From NCBI RefSeq assembly GCF_030503595.1, contig NZ_CP129966.1, forward strand, positions 1,240,001 through 1,304,000: a DNA stretch of 64,000 nucleotides, written 5' to 3'. A program made the position numbers and the translations under genes. Shown here one piece after another: positions 37,424 to 45,087 of this stretch. Source of the stretch: Corynebacterium sp. P4-C1 (GTDB lineage Bacteria; Actinomycetota; Actinomycetes; Mycobacteriales; Mycobacteriaceae). Position 1 is the stretch's first letter, and the number at the start of each line of letters is the position of its first letter. The notes below the pieces were generated by a model. The model had not been told where the DNA came from, did not search any database, and worked only from the letters and a program-made list of their open reading frames with translations.

Positions 37424-37662
37424 TACATTCGTCCTGCATCAATGAGCGCCAGGATGTCCTCTTCAGTGATTGGCTTTGAGCCACGCCCGATCAAACGACC
37501 GTCCTCCGACTCGATAACTTCGGCCGTCCGACCACCGGGGATGATGGTGATTCCGCCCCCGTACGCTGAAACATCCACGGTCGAACCAGGTGTGAGACCG
37601 AGGGAATCGCGCAAGGCTTTGGGCAGCAGAATCCGTCCGCCAGAGTCAATCGTCGCTTCCAT
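37423..37662 (-). CDS. AbrB/MazE-type antitoxin
   Basis: 79-aa swapped-hairpin AbrB-like protein: EATIDSGGRILLPKALRDSLGLTPGSTVDVSAYGGGITIIPG is the DNA-binding N-terminal domain, and the tail probably occupies the PIN toxin groove. It pairs with the downstream vapC. TAACCT six bases before the ATG indicates a leaderless start, and the surrounding inverted repeat GGGAA-N15-TTCCC could be its own operator. Confidence 0.9.
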   Translation of the reverse strand: MEATIDSGGRILLPKALRDSLGLTPGSTVDVSAYGGGITIIPGGRTAEVIESEDGRLIGRGSKPITEEDILALIDAGRM

Positions 37663-37732
37663 GGGAATAGGTTACCACCTGGTTCCCATGCTTAGATGGG
37701 CAAAGATTCTGTCCGAATGCATCCACCCACCT

Positions 37733-38332
37733 CTAGGTACGCACAGCGGCGACAGCGATATGTGCTCGCTTCGTTGCGGTCTCGGGACGAGTTTCCGATC
37801 TGCGTATCCGAAAGCCGGCGTTTTCAATAAGACGTTTGATTTCGTCCTCCGAGTAAGCCGTCGCCGCGGTGACTCGGTGATCGAAAAGCGTGCGGGAAGG
37901 CGCAAGAAAGCCACCATAAATGAGTACTCCTCCCGGAACGAGGATCTCAGAGATTCTTTGCAACGCCTTGGCCATCTCACCCGGTGACATGTGGATCAAC
38001 GAATACCAAGCAAGCACCCCGTCTACTCTTTTGGTCTCTGTGCTGAAACTCGCAATGTCAGCTACCGAAAAGTCGGTGCCCGGATACGTACTGCGTGCAT
38101 GATTCACGAACTCGGGAACAAGATCTATCCCAGCAGCTTGATGCCCTAATCCGCTGAGGTACGCGGTCAGATGACCTGGCCCGCAGCCTACATCGAGAAC
38201 ATCCGCGACTCCTTCAAATCCTTCCGATATGAAGGATTTATCCGCCTCTTCAACCGAATCGATGCTCCCTAAGAGCTCGATGTACGTGCCCGCCACAGAT
38301 GAATAGGCTTCCCGCGTTCTACGCGAAGTCAC
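37733..38332 (-). CDS. Class I SAM-dependent methyltransferase
   Basis: 199 aa. Motif I is VLDVGCGPGHLTAYLSGLG, the acidic end of strand 2 is AGIDLVPEF, and the later DGVLAWYSLIHMS and LVPGGVLIYGG are typical of the UbiE/BioC-like fold. The substrate is unknown. The GTG at 38332 has GGGGAG upstream at spacing five, better than the in-frame ATG at 38350. It lies one base after the DUF3017 stop, so it is likely part of the folD transcript. Confidence 0.85.
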   Translation of the reverse strand: MTSRRTREAYSSVAGTYIELLGSIDSVEEADKSFISEGFEGVADVLDVGCGPGHLTAYLSGLGHQAAGIDLVPEFVNHARSTYPGTDFSVADIASFSTETKRVDGVLAWYSLIHMSPGEMAKALQRISEILVPGGVLIYGGFLAPSRTLFDHRVTAATAYSEDEIKRLIENAGFRIRRSETRPETATKRAHIAVAAVRT

Positions 38333-38333
38333 G

Positions 38334-38729
38334 CTAGCTCCCCAGCGCATCCACGGACACGGCGAGCCACACCAGCGCGGCGCCGGTGGCGGTGGTGAAT
38401 ATGGCGTCGAAGCGCCGGGAGCGCACAGCGAGCAGGCCCATGACCTGGGAGTCGCAGGTGAGGCGGCAGGCAGTGAGCCACAGCATCGCGACGCCCAGCA
38501 TAAAGCAGGCGCGGCGCCAGTGCTCCGTCACCGCGAACCCGGTCGCGACCACGAATCCGACGACGAAGAGCCCCACCATGAGCTGCTGCACACGGCGCGG
38601 CAGACGGGACGGCGGGGCGCCAATGTCGTGGGGGTTGTCCAGGCTCGGCGGCACGAGGCCTTTCACCGCGGTTGATCCGCTCCCGTCATGAGGCTCCGCG
38701 CTAGGACGCGGACTAGTTGGCGTCGGCAA
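38334..38729 (-). CDS. DUF3017 membrane protein
   Basis: 131 aa with three predicted membrane helices: [37 protein letters not shown] and [20 protein letters not shown]3017 genes commonly accompany folD in actinobacteria. The best start is the TTG at 38729, overlapping the folD end by 17 bases with GAGAGGG nine bases upstream; the N-terminal start is uncertain. Function unknown. Confidence 0.75.
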   Translation of the reverse strand: MPTPTSPRPSAEPHDGSGSTAVKGLVPPSLDNPHDIGAPPSRLPRRVQQLMVGLFVVGFVVATGFAVTEHWRRACFMLGVAMLWLTACRLTCDSQVMGLLAVRSRRFDAIFTTATGAALVWLAVSVDALGS

Positions 38730-39570
38730 GCCGCTCGGCCCTCTCGACGATATTGCGCACCAGGAACGTGCGGGTCATGGGGCCGACACCACCCGGGTTC
38801 GGAGAGACCCAGCCGGCCTTCTCCCAGACGTCTGGGTGGACATCGCCGGTGGTCTTGCCGTCGACACGCGAAACGCCCACGTCGAGCACTGCCGCACCTT
38901 CTTTGACCATGTCGGCGGTGATCATGTGGGGCTTGCCGGCAGCGGCGATGATGACGTCGGCGCGGCGGGTCTCAGCGGCCAAGTCCTTCGTGCCGGTGTG
39001 GCACAGCACCGCGGTAGCGTTGATGTCGCGCTTAGTCAGCATGAGGGAGATCGGGCGGCCGACGGTCACACCACGGCCGATGACGCACACGATCGCGCCA
39101 TCCAGCTCCACCCCGAAGCGCTGCAGCAGCGCCAGCGAGCCGTTCGGGGTGCACGGCAACGGGGCGGGCTCGTTGAGCACCAGCCGGCCCAGGTTGACCG
39201 GGTGGAGGCCGTCGGCATCCTTGTCTGGGTCAATCAGCCCCAGCACACGGTTCTCATCCAGGTGCTTCGGAAGCGGCAGCTGCACGATGTAGCCGGTGAC
39301 GGCGTCGTCGTTATTCAGCTCCTCGATCACCGCATCGAGCTCTTCTTGCGTCGTGTCTTCCGGCAGCTCCTTCATGATCGACGCGATGCCCAGCTGTTCG
39401 CAATCCTTGTGCTTCATGCGCACGTAGTTCTGGCTGGCTGGGTCCTCGCCGACAAGCACCGTGGCCAGGCCCGGCGTGATGCCTTTCTCCTTGAGGTCCT
39501 CGACCCGCTTGGCAAGGTCCGCGAAAATCTCCTCGCGGTAGAGTTTTCCGTCCAATTTGATCGCAGTCAC
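38713..39570 (-). CDS. folD: Bifunctional methylene-THF dehydrogenase/cyclohydrolase
   Basis: Interconverts methylene-, methenyl- and 10-formyl-tetrahydrofolate. [28 protein letters not shown] (catalytic Lys), [26 protein letters not shown] and the NADP loop [12 protein letters not shown] are diagnostic. The GTG at 39570 gives 285 aa and a -10 box TAAGAT exactly seven bases upstream; the ATG at 39579 would overlap that box. It is divergent from the methyltransferase gene at 39595. Confidence 0.94.
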   Translation of the reverse strand: MTAIKLDGKLYREEIFADLAKRVEDLKEKGITPGLATVLVGEDPASQNYVRMKHKDCEQLGIASIMKELPEDTTQEELDAVIEELNNDDAVTGYIVQLPLPKHLDENRVLGLIDPDKDADGLHPVNLGRLVLNEPAPLPCTPNGSLALLQRFGVELDGAIVCVIGRGVTVGRPISLMLTKRDINATAVLCHTGTKDLAAETRRADVIIAAAGKPHMITADMVKEGAAVLDVGVSRVDGKTTGDVHPDVWEKAGWVSPNPGGVGPMTRTFLVRNIVERAERLADAN

Positions 39571-39577
39571 GCGCACC

Positions 39578-39587
39578 ATCTTAGACT
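39578..39587. promoter_or_regulatory. Overlapping divergent -10 boxes of folD and trmL
   Basis: ATCTTAGACT contains TAGACT on the plus strand (39582-39587), seven bases before the GTG at 39595, and TAAGAT on the minus strand (39583-39578), seven bases before the GTG at 39570. Both genes therefore appear leaderless and share overlapping promoters within 24 bases, so the two polymerases cannot occupy it together. Confidence 0.6.
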
Positions 39588-39594
39588 TGGGCGC

Positions 39595-40059
39595 GTGCTC
39601 CACGTGATCTTCGACAATCCCGTCATTCCGCCGAACACCGGAAACGCGATCCGCATGTGCGCGGGCACGGGCGCCGCGCTGCACCTCGTCCACCCCTTGG
39701 GTTTTTCGCTCGACGATAAGCACCTCCGCCGCTCGGGGCTCGACTACCACGACCTCGCGCACGTCGAGGTCCACGACGACATCGACGCTTGCTTCGCATC
39801 GCTTATCGACGCCCGCATCTTCGCCTTCACCACCCAAGCCACCCGTCACTACACCGACGTGGCCTTCCAGCCCGGCGACGCTTTACTGTTCGGCACCGAA
39901 CCGACCGGCCTTCCCCGAGAGCACTCCCACCACGAGCGCGTCACCGACCGGATCCGGATCCCGATGCTGCCCGGACGCCGGTCCATGAATCTCTCCAACT
40001 CTGCGGCCGTGGCCACCTACGAAGCGTGGCGTCAGCTCGGCTTTCCTGGCGGAGTGTGA
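39595..40059 (+). CDS. tRNA (cytidine/uridine-34-2'-O)-methyltransferase, TrmL family
   Basis: 154-aa SPOUT-class RNA methyltransferase of the TrmL/CspR type, expected to methylate the wobble ribose of tRNA-Leu. Motifs [35 protein letters not shown] and [28 protein letters not shown] are characteristic, and the length is normal. The GTG at 39595 is supported by the TAGACT box seven bases upstream. An 11-mer copy lies at 39801. Confidence 0.9.
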   Translation: MLHVIFDNPVIPPNTGNAIRMCAGTGAALHLVHPLGFSLDDKHLRRSGLDYHDLAHVEVHDDIDACFASLIDARIFAFTTQATRHYTDVAFQPGDALLFGTEPTGLPREHSHHERVTDRIRIPMLPGRRSMNLSNSAAVATYEAWRQLGFPGGV

Positions 40060-40065
40060 AGCCGT

Positions 40066-41448
40066 TCAACCCCGGCCCCTTCCCCCTTCCGGCCCAGTAA
40101 GAGGCGGGAGCTCGCGGGCGCTCAGCTCGGCGACCACCGCCCACGCATCCGCGGTATCCAGATCGCGCGCCTTCATCTTCACCGGTCCCGGCACGAGGTC
40201 GAAACGGACGTGCGCCAGATCCATCATGCGCTGCACCGGCCCCTGGCGGTACGTAATCTCCTGGATGTGGGAGACATCGATGAATTCACGCCGCCGGTTG
40301 AGCAATCCGTGGCTAGTGGTGGCCCATGTGCTCTGGTCGGGGGCGGGGCGGATGGACAGGGCTTGACGGGAGGCGTCGAGAGGCGACGGAATACGTGCGC
40401 GCTTCGGTGAGCGGAGATCCCATTCGGGCGTGGTGACGTGCTCTGGAGTAAGGGGGCTGATCGCGGCAACCAGTGCCACTGCCTGGTCGTAGGATCCGAC
40501 CGGCAAGAGACGCGACGTGCCCGACTGTTTATTGGATTCGCGCCCGTAGCCGGCGATATTCACCGCCACAGCCCACCACCCGAACGGCCGCCACAGCATC
40601 GGCTGGGACACCCTGATCGCGTGAACGCGGTCGAGCGGCACCGCCTGGCTGCGGCGGTTGGCCAGCCCGTACGACAGGTGCATAACCTCCCCGTCCAACG
40701 TCGCCGTGTAGCGCCAAGACTGGTCGATCTGCTGCCAGATCTGCGGGATGAAGCCGACCAACGCCGGGACAACCACCGCCAACGTCACCTCAGTGAGCAC
40801 CGGCAACAGCGACATGGCGACAGTAAACACCGTGGACAGGCGCAGCGCCGCGCCCGCGAGAGAGCGGGTGACCGGGATCGCGGGGATCAGGGCGGGCTCC
40901 GAAGTTCCAGTGGTCTCGGTGCTTTCATCCAGGGGCATCTCCGCAGCGGGGTTGTGTGCGGCGATGCGGTGCAGCAGCTCGCGGCGGAGCTCATCTGCTT
41001 CAGCCCGCGGAACATAGCCGATCTCGATCGCTGAATCTGATCCGCCAGCCGCCTCGACACGCACTGCGGCGAGGCCGAACAGGCGCGGCGCGAAAGGCTC
41101 GATGACGTCGACCGCCTGAATGCGGATGTAGCGGGTGGCACGGACCTTGGTGCTGATCAGCCCGCTGCGCATTTCCACCTCGTTCTCACCGAGACGAAAA
41201 CCGATACGGGACCACCAGAATTGGGACAGCCCGAGAGCAAACGCAATGACGGCCACGACCACACCGGCGACCTGCGCGATCTCTGTTGTCGACCACGATT
41301 CCGCCGTGCCGCGCTCAATGCCTTCGAGGACAGTGGTGGTGAAGTTGAAGACCAGAAGGGTGGCCAATGCAGCGGCGACAGCCCAGGCGCGGAGGAAGGG
41401 GGTGAGGCGGTGGACGCGTCGATAAGCGGAAGCGTTGGGGTTCGTCAC
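40066..41448 (-). CDS. Membrane protein with bacterial PH domains (YdbT-like)
   Basis: 460 aa. Two membrane helices near the N-terminus (FLRAWAVAAALATLLVFNF and VAGVVVAVIAFALGLSQF) precede a bPH2/DUF304-type domain (RIGFRLGENEVEMRSGLISTKVRATRYIRIQAVDVIEPF). A second helix pair and further PH-like repeats follow (ATLDGEVMHLSYGLANRRSQAVPLDRVHAIRVSQ). It is co-transcribed with the shorter partner upstream (4-bp overlap), the ydbS-ydbT arrangement. A role in envelope stress or defence against bacteriocins is proposed in other bacteria. Confidence 0.85.
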   Translation of the reverse strand: MTNPNASAYRRVHRLTPFLRAWAVAAALATLLVFNFTTTVLEGIERGTAESWSTTEIAQVAGVVVAVIAFALGLSQFWWSRIGFRLGENEVEMRSGLISTKVRATRYIRIQAVDVIEPFAPRLFGLAAVRVEAAGGSDSAIEIGYVPRAEADELRRELLHRIAAHNPAAEMPLDESTETTGTSEPALIPAIPVTRSLAGAALRLSTVFTVAMSLLPVLTEVTLAVVVPALVGFIPQIWQQIDQSWRYTATLDGEVMHLSYGLANRRSQAVPLDRVHAIRVSQPMLWRPFGWWAVAVNIAGYGRESNKQSGTSRLLPVGSYDQAVALVAAISPLTPEHVTTPEWDLRSPKRARIPSPLDASRQALSIRPAPDQSTWATTSHGLLNRRREFIDVSHIQEITYRQGPVQRMMDLAHVRFDLVPGPVKMKARDLDTADAWAVVAELSARELPPLTGPEGGRGRG

Positions 41449-41987
41449 AGGCCGCTCATCCGCTCGCGCGCGTTGACGGCGAGGCGCTCGCGCAATGCGT
41501 CGGCCTCTGCCGCTTCGAGGCCGGGGATTTTCGCGTCGGTCGAGGCGGACGCGGTGTGGAGCGTGACGCCTTTGAGGCCGAGCGGGCGCGTGAACGGCCC
41601 GGTGGTGACGTCCACGAATTGGATGCGGCCGTAAGGCACCACCGTGAACGTCTGAAACATCTTCCCTTTGGATATCAGCAGCTCATTGCCTGTTTCCAAC
41701 CATCCAAGGTTGCGCACGCGCAGCGGGATCATGATGGCCTGGAACACAAACCACACACCCGTGGCCACCGCGCCGGTCCACCACGATCCGCCGAGTAATA
41801 ACTGCGACGCGAGGGAGCTGCCCGCGATGACGAGCGCCCACAACGTCTGCGCGATGTAGCGCGCCGCGATGAGCTTCCGGGAGACCGGGTTCATCGCGGA
41901 GGCGGAGGTGGGCAGGGCGGGCGCGGGGGCGTCGTCAAGTGCGTGCCTAGCGCGGGCGGGCGGGCGCGGCTCGGACGGTTGCTCCAT
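41445..41987 (-). CDS. Membrane protein with bacterial PH domain (YdbS-like)
   Basis: 180 aa: a Pro/Ala-rich cytosolic N-terminus, two membrane helices (AQTLWALVIAGSSLASQLLL, TGAVATGVWFVFQAIMI) and one bPH2 domain (LETGNELLISKGKMFQTFTVVPYGRIQFVDVTTGPFTRPLGL). It probably forms a complex with the longer PH protein encoded immediately downstream. The 5' end follows ten bases after the cytochrome-like gene, so all three may share a transcript. Confidence 0.83.
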   Translation of the reverse strand: MEQPSEPRPPARARHALDDAPAPALPTSASAMNPVSRKLIAARYIAQTLWALVIAGSSLASQLLLGGSWWTGAVATGVWFVFQAIMIPLRVRNLGWLETGNELLISKGKMFQTFTVVPYGRIQFVDVTTGPFTRPLGLKGVTLHTASASTDAKIPGLEAAEADALRERLAVNARERMSGL

Positions 41988-41997
41988 GTGCGCTACC

Positions 41998-43488
41998 CTA
42001 CCGCGCAGTGACCTCGCCGAACTTGCGGGCCACGGACGCGAGCACCGCCGGCTTCGTGGCCACCCACGCGCCCGCGATCACAGCAAGCGAGACCGCGAAA
42101 ATGATGAAACCGAGCCAGTTGTCCGCGTACACACCCGGATCGACATCCCCGCGCGCCGCGTACATGTTGTTCATATTGCGCAGCACGCCCGTGGCCAGAA
42201 CCAACACGACGTGGATAACCACGAACAGGAGGAAGTAGATCATCACCGGGAAGTGGATTTTGCGCGCCGCTGCCGCCGGGAAGATCTTATTCGCCGTCTT
42301 CCACTCGTTCTTCCACCAGTAACTCATTCGCACGCCCGACGCGATCGCCAGCGGCGCCGCGATGAACACCGTGACGAAGTACGCCAGCTGCTGCAACGCG
42401 TTGTAATTCACCCACGCGTTCTCCGTGGGCCAATCCAGGCTCAGGTACTGCAGACCCGCCGACAGCGCATTCGGGAACACTTCCCAGCTCGTCGGCACCA
42501 CGCGCATCCACTGGCCTGTCACTGCGAGAAGCACAACGAAGATCACACCGTTGACGATCCACAGCACATCCAGCATCAAGTGGATCCACAGCGTCAGGCT
42601 GATCTTCTTCCCACCGCGCTTCGGCCGCCAGTACGCGTCCGGTTTGCGCTGCGTGCGCACCTGCCAACCCGTCTTCACGATCAACGCCATCAAGAACATA
42701 TTGAAAAAGTGCGACCAGCCGACCCACGCAGGCAACCCCACCGGTGCATTCTCCGGCAGGGGGTTCTCACCCGGGAAGCGTGCCAGGAAGTCCTGTCCCG
42801 CACCACTTCCCAGAAACGCCTTCGACACCATGATAGCCAGCGCCAACAGCACGACTGCGCCCAACACGCCGAACACAGCTAATCGACGCCAACCGCTGCC
42901 CTCCCCTTGCGAGCTCGCTGCCGGCTTCGTGGCCGCTGTCTTGGCTTCCGGTTTTTTCGCTGCAGGTTTATCCGCGTTGTCCGGCTTTGTAGGGGCGGGG
43001 TTCGCTGCGGCCGCAGGTTTTGCGGGGGCCGTTGGCTTCGCGCTCCCCGGTGTGGCCGGAGCTGCTGGCGGTTTCGGCGCAGCCCCGCCCGGCGCGGCCG
43101 GTGCCGCGGCTGGTTTGGGCGCGGAGGCTCCCGGTGCAGCGGGCGGTTTCGGCGCAGTTGGCGGCTTCGGCGCCGCGTTTCCAGGTGCGGACGGTGTCAC
43201 CGGAGGCTTCGGCGCGCCAGCGGTGGGTGCTGCGGGAGGCTTCGGTGCTGCCGCGGCCGGCGGAGCGGGGACAGCGGCACCCGGCGCGGATGGAGCAGCT
43301 GGCGGCTTAGGCGCTGCCGGGGCTACCGGCGCCGCGGGAGCGGCGGGTGGCTTCGGCGCCGCGGGAGCCTTTGGAGCAGAAGCGCCTGGCGCCTGGGGCG
43401 CTGCGGGGGCCCCAGGCGCTGCGGGCGGCTTGGGGGCTGCCGGAACGTCGTTGGGCGATGCTGCCTTCGGAATATTGTTGCTAGTCAT
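41998..43488 (-). CDS. Cytochrome b-like membrane protein with Ala/Pro/Lys-rich N-terminal tail
   Basis: 496 aa. Residues ~10-195 are low complexity, made of dozens of KPPAAP / APAAP type units. The C-terminal ~290 residues form a five- to six-helix membrane domain with well-placed histidines (WSHFFNMFLMALIVKTGW, LWIHLMLDVLWIVNG, RKIHFPVMIYFLLFVVIHVVLVLATG), resembling di-haem cytochrome b561 / thiosulfate-reductase cytochrome b subunits. It could shuttle electrons across the membrane, but no reductase partner is adjacent. The tail may lie in the cytoplasm or the cell wall. TAATCT eight bases before the ATG may be the -10. Confidence 0.75.
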   Translation of the reverse strand: MTSNNIPKAASPNDVPAAPKPPAAPGAPAAPQAPGASAPKAPAAPKPPAAPAAPVAPAAPKPPAAPSAPGAAVPAPPAAAAPKPPAAPTAGAPKPPVTPSAPGNAAPKPPTAPKPPAAPGASAPKPAAAPAAPGGAAPKPPAAPATPGSAKPTAPAKPAAAANPAPTKPDNADKPAAKKPEAKTAATKPAASSQGEGSGWRRLAVFGVLGAVVLLALAIMVSKAFLGSGAGQDFLARFPGENPLPENAPVGLPAWVGWSHFFNMFLMALIVKTGWQVRTQRKPDAYWRPKRGGKKISLTLWIHLMLDVLWIVNGVIFVVLLAVTGQWMRVVPTSWEVFPNALSAGLQYLSLDWPTENAWVNYNALQQLAYFVTVFIAAPLAIASGVRMSYWWKNEWKTANKIFPAAAARKIHFPVMIYFLLFVVIHVVLVLATGVLRNMNNMYAARGDVDPGVYADNWLGFIIFAVSLAVIAGAWVATKPAVLASVARKFGEVTAR

Positions 43489-43549
43489 CGCTGCTTAGAT
43501 TATCCAAGCCGATCAGTTGGGTGGAATCGAACCTAGTGCGGTTAGGGGT

Positions 43550-44064
43550 TTAAATTCGCCCGAGTTCCCGCCAGCGGGTAAGCACCCGGACTTGCAGCAG
43601 TACTGGATAAAGGTGGCCGAACACGCCGATGAGCACGAGGACCAGCGACACCACCCATCCACCGGCAATGCCTGCCCAGATAGCGGCGACGATGTGAAGC
43701 AGCAGCGCCCACGTGTGGCCAGCGGCGGACGCTTGGACAGGCCGTGAATTCCTGATTGTCCTGTTTGCGTCAGATTCACCGGATTGCTCGTCGCGCAGTG
43801 CGATGATCAGCCGGTTCCAACCGACTGCGGAGAGAAGGGAGTTGAAGAGGGGAGGGAGAGGCGTCGATAAGCGTTGTGCGAGAGCGACAAACGATCCCAC
43901 AGTGAGCGCGGGACGTGGCGCTCGAGAGAATCGCCGGCGAAAGGCGCGAGCCCGAAGCCGAGGAGAATGGCTGTGATGGCGAAGCCCACGGAGTTAGCAC
44001 CCACCGATGTGGCCACAATGACGAGACCGAGAACCGCAGCGACCGTGGCGAACAGTGCGATCAC
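43550..44064 (-). pseudogene. Frameshifted integral membrane protein gene
   Basis: Two reverse-strand frames join to make one plausible protein: the first starts at a GTG at 44064 with GAGGAG upstream (IALFATVAAVLGLVIVATSVGA... RSLWDRLSLSHNAYRRL); the second continues with LFNSLLSAVGWNRLIIALRDEQ... HTWALLLHIVAAIWAGIAGGWVVSLVLVLIGVFGHLYPVLLQ. The join near 43850-43870 needs a -1 shift (one base missing). Together they give about 170 residues with four membrane helices. One copy of the 11-mer lies exactly at the junction (43863). Either the gene is inactive or the shift is programmed; a sequencing error is also possible. Confidence 0.6.
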
Positions 44065-44101
44065 TGGGTTTCAACTCCTCTGGGTATCAAACAAACGATA
44101 C

Positions 44102-44119
44102 GGTACTATATTTGGTACC
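44102..44119 (+). promoter_or_regulatory. Probable hicAB operator/promoter
   Basis: Inverted repeat GGTAC-N8-GTACC, overlapping TACTAT and followed by TAGACA, about 40 bases before hicA. The position fits autorepression by HicB. This is inferred from palindrome and position only. Confidence 0.45.
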
Positions 44120-44160
44120 ATTTAGACATAGGGTCAAGTATCCAAGAGATCTTGAGAAAG

Positions 44161-44388
44161 ATGCGCTCGAACCCATCTAACATACGGTTCACTGAGCTAA
44201 AGAAGGTATGCAATCACCACTTCGGCGAGCCGAGAAACCGCGGTAGCTCGCACTTCATCTATAAGACTCCGTGGCCCGGCGACCCACGGGTAAACATTCA
44301 GGACAAAGGTGGTGCTGCCAAGCCTTACCAGGTTCGACAAGTTTTGAGCGCCATTGACCATCTTAGGGAGAATTCACATGAACGCTGA
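44161..44388 (+). CDS. hicA: HicA-type mRNA interferase toxin
   Basis: 75 aa, double-stranded-RNA-binding-like fold, cleaving mRNA. The motif RNRGSSHFIYKTPWPGDPRVNIQDKGGAAKPYQVRQVL is highly typical, with catalytic His31. GAGAAAG lies immediately before the ATG. The toxin gene precedes the antitoxin gene, the usual hicAB order, and overlaps it by 11 bases. Confidence 0.92.
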   Translation: MRSNPSNIRFTELKKVCNHHFGEPRNRGSSHFIYKTPWPGDPRVNIQDKGGAAKPYQVRQVLSAIDHLRENSHER

Positions 44389-44704
44389 CAAATACACCTA
44401 TCAGGTTGGCTGGTCCCAGGAGGACGAGCAGTTCGTTGCAACGGTCCGGGAGTTCCCGTCACTGTCCTGGCTGGAAGATTCCCGAGACGCCGCCGAAAAA
44501 GGCATCCTTTCCCTCGTCGAGGAGGTTTTGGCGGACCTTTTAGAAAGCGGCGATCCAGTCCCACAACCGCTTGGGATGCGTGAGTTCTCCGGGCGGTTCA
44601 ATGTCCGCATTTCACCGTCGCTCCACCGGAAGCTCGTTGACGAAGCTGAAAATGAGGGGATCTCGCTCAATGCCCTCGTGACCCAAAAGCTGGCCTCTGC
44701 CTGA
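44378..44704 (+). CDS. hicB: HicB-type antitoxin
   Basis: 108 aa. The N-terminal partly degraded RNase-H-like HicB domain (YTYQVGWSQEDEQFVATVREFPSLSWLEDSRDAAEKGILSLVEEVLADL) neutralises HicA, and the C-terminal FNVRISPSLHRKLVDEAENEGISLNALVTQKL is a ribbon-helix-helix DNA-binding domain for autoregulation. AGGGAGA precedes the ATG at 44378. Confidence 0.93.
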   Translation: MNADKYTYQVGWSQEDEQFVATVREFPSLSWLEDSRDAAEKGILSLVEEVLADLLESGDPVPQPLGMREFSGRFNVRISPSLHRKLVDEAENEGISLNALVTQKLASA

Positions 44705-44729
44705 GGCTGAGAAAGACATTTGGAACGCA

Positions 44730-44842
44730 CCAACGGGTGAATCTGTTTACATCAGCACGATCTTGCTAAATGCCGAAATCGCGATGACCTTTCCTTATAA
44801 AACATGTCGCACATGGGGCATGTAAACAGATTCACCGGTCGG
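44730..44842. repeat. Inverted-repeat family B, copy 1
   Basis: Perfect 17-base inverted arms GGTGAATCTGTTTACAT (44736-44752 and complement at 44820-44836), extended imperfectly to about 23 bases, around an AT-rich centre with CCTTATAAAACATG. The same organisation recurs 190 bases downstream with a diverged sequence. Looks like a MITE or a transcribed hairpin. Confidence 0.85.
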
Positions 44843-44928
44843 TAGAGACCGACCACCGCGAACGCTCCAGGCAGCACCGGCGCGGCGGGCGCAGCGAACG
44901 AAGTGGGAGCCGCCAGTGCGAGAACTAC

Positions 44929-45032
44929 GGTGGATCTGCTTTACATTTGGGCCCTCTGCCCTGCATAGTTAAAATCCCCTGACATGGGCTTATAAGAAAT
45001 GACACACTTTGGGAATGCAAAGTAGATCCACC
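44929..45032. repeat. Inverted-repeat family B, copy 2
   Basis: Arms GGTGGATCTGCTTTACATT (44929-44947) and its near complement (45014-45032) match at 17 of 19 positions. The centre contains GCTTATAAGAAATGACAC, alignable with copy 1, so both derive from one ancestral ~105-bp element. Confidence 0.82.
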
Positions 45033-45087
45033 CGCCTGCAAGGGCCAACCAGACTCGCCTCCTTCTAAGACCTGCCCCGAGCACGCG

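Larger units (their letters stand above)
44705..45087. other. Gap between convergent hicB and dnaE2, filled by two repeats
   Basis: 383 bases without a credible gene. It contains two related inverted-repeat elements (44730-44842 and 44929-45032) separated by about 85 bases of GC-rich sequence. I see no RNA gene or classic terminator in it. Confidence 0.7.

Noticed and set aside
42425..43498. Plus-strand frame rich in Gly/Ala opposite the cytochrome-like gene
   Set aside because: Its composition simply mirrors the Ala/Pro/Lys repeats on the other strand.
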